The notes under the pieces were generated by a model, which saw nothing but the letters and a program-made list of their open reading frames with translations, searched no databases and had not been told where the DNA came from. Positions 61,252-64,000 of a stretch of 64,000 nucleotides of DNA are shown here, piece after piece (within the stretch, counting starts at the first letter, position 1; each line of letters opens with the position of its first letter). The DNA is from Elioraea rosea (GTDB lineage: Bacteria > Pseudomonadota > Alphaproteobacteria > Acetobacterales > Acetobacteraceae): assembly GCF_007644105.1 (NCBI RefSeq), contig NZ_VFAC01000008.1, positions 1-64,000 of the forward strand, in the 5' to 3' direction. A program made the position numbers and the translations under genes.

Positions 61252-62133
61252 TCAGTAGTGCACCCGCCGCTCGATGTAGCGGAACTGGATCACGGTCAGC
61301 GCGATCACCACGACCATGAGCACGACCGACTGCGCGGCGGAGGAGCCGATGTCGAGGTTCACGCGGCCATCGATGTAGGCGCGGTAGATCAGCGTCTCCG
61401 TCGCCTTGCCGGGCCCGCCCTTGGTCAGCGCATCGATCACGCCGAACGTGTCGAAGAAGGCGTAGACGAGGTTGACGACGAGCAGGAAGAACGTCGTCGG
61501 CGAGAGGAGCGGGAAGATGATCGTCCAGAACCGCCGCGACGAGCCCGCGCCGTCGATCGCCGCAGCCTCGAGAACGCTCTTCGGAATGGCCTGGAGGCCG
61601 GCGAGGAAGAACAGGAAATTGTACGACACCTGCTTCCAGGCGGAGGCAAGGATGACGAGGACGAGCGCCTGGCCGCCGTTCAGCTTCCAGTCGAAATCGA
61701 TGCCTAGGCCTGCGATCAGCCGCGCGAACAGCCCGAAGGACGGGTGGAACAGGAACAGCCACAGCATCCCCGCAACGGCCGGGGCCACCGCATAAGGCCA
61801 GATCAGGAGCGTGCGGTAGACCTGCGCGCCCTTGATCTGCCGGTCGGCCATCACGGCGAGAAGCAGGGCGACGCCCATCGCAAGCACCGTCACCCAAAAG
61901 CAGAACACCACCGTCGTCCAGGCCGTGGCGCGGTAGAGCGGGTCGGCGAAGAGGTCTGAGAAGTTCTCGAAGCCGACGAAGATGGTGCGGATGCCGAACG
62001 CATCCTGCCGAAGCACCGATTGCCAGATCGCCTGGCCTGCCGGCAGGAAGAAGAACACGGCGGTGATGACGAGCTGCGGCAGCAGAAGCGCGTAGGGAAG
62101 CGCCTTGTCCTTGAAGATCACCCGCCGCTGCAT
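61252..62133 (-). CDS. ugpA: Glycerol-3-phosphate-type ABC transporter permease
   Basis: 293 residues. Starts [20 protein letters not shown] as in UgpA; EAA loop [52 protein letters not shown] and end [12 protein letters not shown]. Follows ugpB with a 72-bp gap that holds a stem-loop. The expected next gene, ugpE, is displaced. Confidence 0.94.
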   Translation of the reverse strand: MQRRVIFKDKALPYALLLPQLVITAVFFFLPAGQAIWQSVLRQDAFGIRTIFVGFENFSDLFADPLYRATAWTTVVFCFWVTVLAMGVALLLAVMADRQIKGAQVYRTLLIWPYAVAPAVAGMLWLFLFHPSFGLFARLIAGLGIDFDWKLNGGQALVLVILASAWKQVSYNFLFFLAGLQAIPKSVLEAAAIDGAGSSRRFWTIIFPLLSPTTFFLLVVNLVYAFFDTFGVIDALTKGGPGKATETLIYRAYIDGRVNLDIGSSAAQSVVLMVVVIALTVIQFRYIERRVHY

Positions 62134-62155
62134 CGTCCGCGCCCCTAGCTGGTCG

Positions 62156-62188
62156 GGGCCGCCGGCGCATCGCGCATGCCGGCGGCCC
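62156..62188 (-). other. Intercistronic stem-loop between ugpB and ugpA
   Basis: GGGCCGCCGGC (62156-62166) and GCCGGCGGCCC (62178-62188) form a perfect 11-bp stem with an 11-nt loop. It has the same position, just after the binding-protein gene, as the hairpins in the three peptide-type importer operons. Confidence 0.6.
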
Positions 62189-62205
62189 TTCCCTTTCCTA
62201 CATGA

Positions 62206-63534
62206 TCACGAGCGGTTGGCGCGCTCGAAGTTGCGCAGCACCGCGTTGCCGCGCCGGTTGGCGTTCTCCAGGGCCTGTTGCGCGTTCTGCTGTCCCTGGA
62301 ACGCCTTCTCGAGCTCCTCCTGGATGATGTTGCGGATCTCCACGAAGCCGCCGAGGCGGAAGCCCTGGCTCGCCGGCGTCGGCGAGGCGCGGTTGAGCTG
62401 GATGATCGCTGCGTCGGCGCCGGGGTTCTGCGTGTAGAACCCTTCCGCCTTGGACTTCTCGTAGGCAGCGACGGTGATGGGCACGTAGCCCGTCACCTGG
62501 TGCCACCACTGGTCCTGCTCGGGCCGGCTGATGAAGCGGAAGAACTCCGCCACCCCCTGATACTCCGCCGGGGTGCGGTTGCGCGCCGTCAGCGTCCAGA
62601 GGCTCGCACCGCCGATCACGCCGTTGCGCGGGCTCTCGGTCACGTCGTGATGGTAGGGAAGCGGCACGGAGGCCCACTTGAACTTCGCGTCCGCCACGAT
62701 GCGCGCGCGGCCGGCCGAGGAGTTGAAGCTGATCGCGCACTCGCCGTTCGGGAACAGCGGATCTGCGGCGTTGTCGCGCCCGGCGTAGCGGAACAGCCCT
62801 TCCTTCTGCATGTCGAGCAGGAAGTTCACGTGCTTGACGAAGAACGGGTCGGTCAGGTTCAGCGTCGCGTCCATGCCTTCGAAGCCGTTCGCCTTGGTGG
62901 CGAAAGCGACGTTGTGGATCGAGGACATCTGCTCGAACATCACCCAGGTCGGCCAAGCGGTGGTCATCGCACAGGCCTGCGGGTTCTGCGCGCGGATCTT
63001 GCGGGCGGCCTCGCGCACCTCGGCCCATGTCTTCGGCGGCTCGGTCACGCCGGCCCGCTCGAGCATGTCAAGGTTGAGCCACATCACCGCGGAGGAGGAG
63101 TTGTGCGGCATCGCGACGAGCCGGCCCTGCGTGTCGCTGTAGTAGCCGCGCACGCCCGCGAGATACTGCGCGGGGTCGATCGCCACGCCGGTCTCCGAGG
63201 AGAGCTGGTGCACCGGCTTGATGGCAGGGCCGGCCGCCATCATCGTCGCGGTGCCGACCTCGAACACCTGCGCGATGTGCGGCGGGTTGCCCGCGCGCCA
63301 GCCGGCGATCGCGCCGGTCATCGTCTCGACGTAGCTGCCCTTGAAGGTCGCCACCACCGTGAAGCGGTCCTGGCTCTCGTTGAAGCGGCGCACCTGCTCC
63401 TGCACCCGCTCCCCGAGCTGGCCGCCGAGGCCGTACCAGAACTGGATCTCGGTGCGCTGCTGCGCGCTGGCCGGTGCGGCGCTGAGCGATGCGGCGACCA
63501 GGCACGCACCCGTCAGCAATGTCCTGCGAAGCAT
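62206..63534 (-). CDS. ugpB: Glycerol-3-phosphate-type ABC transporter solute-binding protein
   Basis: 442 residues, periplasmic, extracellular solute-binding family 1. The ATG at 63534 has GGGGAGA at ideal spacing and starts a Sec signal, LRRTLLTGACLVAASLSAAPASA. The mature part has IQFWYGLGGQLGERVQEQVRRFN, VVATFKGSYVETMTGAIAGWR and SSAVMWLNLDML, all UgpB-like. First gene of the split ugp operon. Confidence 0.92.
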   Translation of the reverse strand: MLRRTLLTGACLVAASLSAAPASAQQRTEIQFWYGLGGQLGERVQEQVRRFNESQDRFTVVATFKGSYVETMTGAIAGWRAGNPPHIAQVFEVGTATMMAAGPAIKPVHQLSSETGVAIDPAQYLAGVRGYYSDTQGRLVAMPHNSSSAVMWLNLDMLERAGVTEPPKTWAEVREAARKIRAQNPQACAMTTAWPTWVMFEQMSSIHNVAFATKANGFEGMDATLNLTDPFFVKHVNFLLDMQKEGLFRYAGRDNAADPLFPNGECAISFNSSAGRARIVADAKFKWASVPLPYHHDVTESPRNGVIGGASLWTLTARNRTPAEYQGVAEFFRFISRPEQDQWWHQVTGYVPITVAAYEKSKAEGFYTQNPGADAAIIQLNRASPTPASQGFRLGGFVEIRNIIQEELEKAFQGQQNAQQALENANRRGNAVLRNFERANRS

Positions 63535-63651
63535 GATGGCTCTCCCCATGGGTGGATCTTGGCTAGGCCCTGTGGCTTGGGGCGTGTAGCGGGCGCATGT
63601 TACGCGACGGTGACGGAACGGTGAAGGTTCCGGGTCACGCCTTCCGCCCGG

Positions 63652-63846
63652 TCAGGTCCTGCCGTCCTGCACCCAGCGGATCAGCCGCGCCGCAGGCCAG
63701 GTCCAGACGATGCCGGCGACCGCGAAGCACATGAGATCGAGCGCCCAGTGATGCCCGGTGACATGGTCTGCGAGCTCAAGAACGCCCACAAGGTAGGCCA
63801 GCAAGGCCACGCCACCGCCGATGGCGGCGACCGCTCCGCGCCCCAT
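63652..63846 (-). CDS. DUF2842-like small membrane protein
   Basis: 64 residues with two hydrophobic segments (AIGGGVALLAYLVGVLEL and LDLMCFAVAGIVWTWPAARLI) and a basic end RWVQDGRT. The AGIVWTWPAARLIRW ending resembles DUF2842, small alphaproteobacterial inner-membrane proteins of unknown function. Starts 3 bp after the stop of the upstream partial gene, so probably the same transcript. Confidence 0.7.
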   Translation of the reverse strand: MGRGAVAAIGGGVALLAYLVGVLELADHVTGHHWALDLMCFAVAGIVWTWPAARLIRWVQDGRT

Positions 63847-63849
63847 GGC

Positions 63850-64000
63850 TCAGCGTGCCCGGGGAACGAGGGTGGTGCGGAGCGAGGCCAGCTGGGCCTC
63901 GACCGAGACGGCAACCGCGGAGGGCACCACGAGCGCCTCGTCCTCGAGCGCGTCGCAGCCGGGGAAGCGCCTGGCATGGGCGTCGATCGCCTCGTCACGC
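63850..64000 (-). CDS. 3' end of an unidentified gene (partial)
   Basis: A minus-strand frame enters from the right edge and stops at 63850-63852. The 49 visible residues (for example DAHARRFPGCDALEDEALVV and a terminal LRTTLVPRAR) match no family I recognise. The tight spacing to the DUF2842-like gene supports it being real. Confidence 0.45.
   Translation of the reverse strand, partial: RDEAIDAHARRFPGCDALEDEALVVPSAVAVSVEAQLASLRTTLVPRAR

Overview
This is a chromosomal window from a strongly GC-rich alphaproteobacterium, most likely of the order Rhodospirillales and an Acetobacteraceae-like lineage. That assignment is an inference. It rests on the gene order hisG-hisD-infA-maf-RNase E/G-yacG-tRNA-Phe, the short-form HisG, the DUF1127 and DUF2842-like small proteins, an EcfG-type general-stress promoter motif, and the abundance of Dpp/Ugp-type ABC importers. 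No phage, insertion sequence, CRISPR array or rRNA operon is visible.

Layout. 1-8.5 kb is a conserved housekeeping block, all on the + strand: the end of a small basic protein gene, dcd, murA, an OpgC-like acyltransferase, an SGNH-like hydrolase, hisG, hisD, infA, a Maf-type pyrophosphatase, an RNase E/G family gene, yacG and tRNA-Phe(GAA). 8.6-12.6 kb is a stress block (SDR oxidoreductase, small membrane protein, large catalase KatE). It carries two GGAAC-N16-(C/G)GTT motifs that fit an EcfG sigma factor. 12.7-15.5 kb is a CoA-transferase operon (an IpdAB-like pair plus a CaiB-type enzyme). 15.6-21 kb holds an exo/endonuclease/phosphatase-fold protein, an FAD oxidoreductase, a dienelactone hydrolase, a DUF3047 protein, a decayed chemotaxis-receptor pseudogene and an M35-like metallopeptidase.

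21-26.7 kb is the first of three peptide-type (Dpp/Opp) ABC importers. 26.9-30.4 kb holds a PEP-CTERM surface protein and methionine genes metY and metA. MetA has a glutamate that predicts acetyl-CoA use and a C-terminal ACT-like extension. They are followed by two perfect palindromic repeats. 30.4-36.2 kb is regulatory and export related: a winged-helix/TPR regulator, a DUF1127 protein, two DMT exporters, a beta-propeller protein and a divergent TetR regulator with a palindromic operator between them.

36.2-55.8 kb reads as an island for scavenging peptides and acylated amino compounds. It has two further complete Dpp-type importers, each with hydrolytic genes beside or inside the operon (an M81/MlrC-like metallopeptidase, a SelA-like PLP enzyme, an aspartoacylase-like deacylase, an M20 amidohydrolase, an amidase and a DUF4089-like partner). 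56-63.5 kb is a ugpBAEC-type importer for glycerol-3-phosphate or a similar solute. It is split in two by a roughly 2.9-kb gene on the opposite strand that encodes an RTX/LamG/FG-GAP extracellular protein. The window ends with a DUF2842-like small membrane protein and the 3' end of an unidentified gene.

In all four importer operons a stem-loop lies directly after the solute-binding-protein gene. This suggests a shared means of making more binding protein than permease. The most interesting items are the gene that splits the ugp operon, the scavenging island, the putative EcfG promoters and the MetA fusion.
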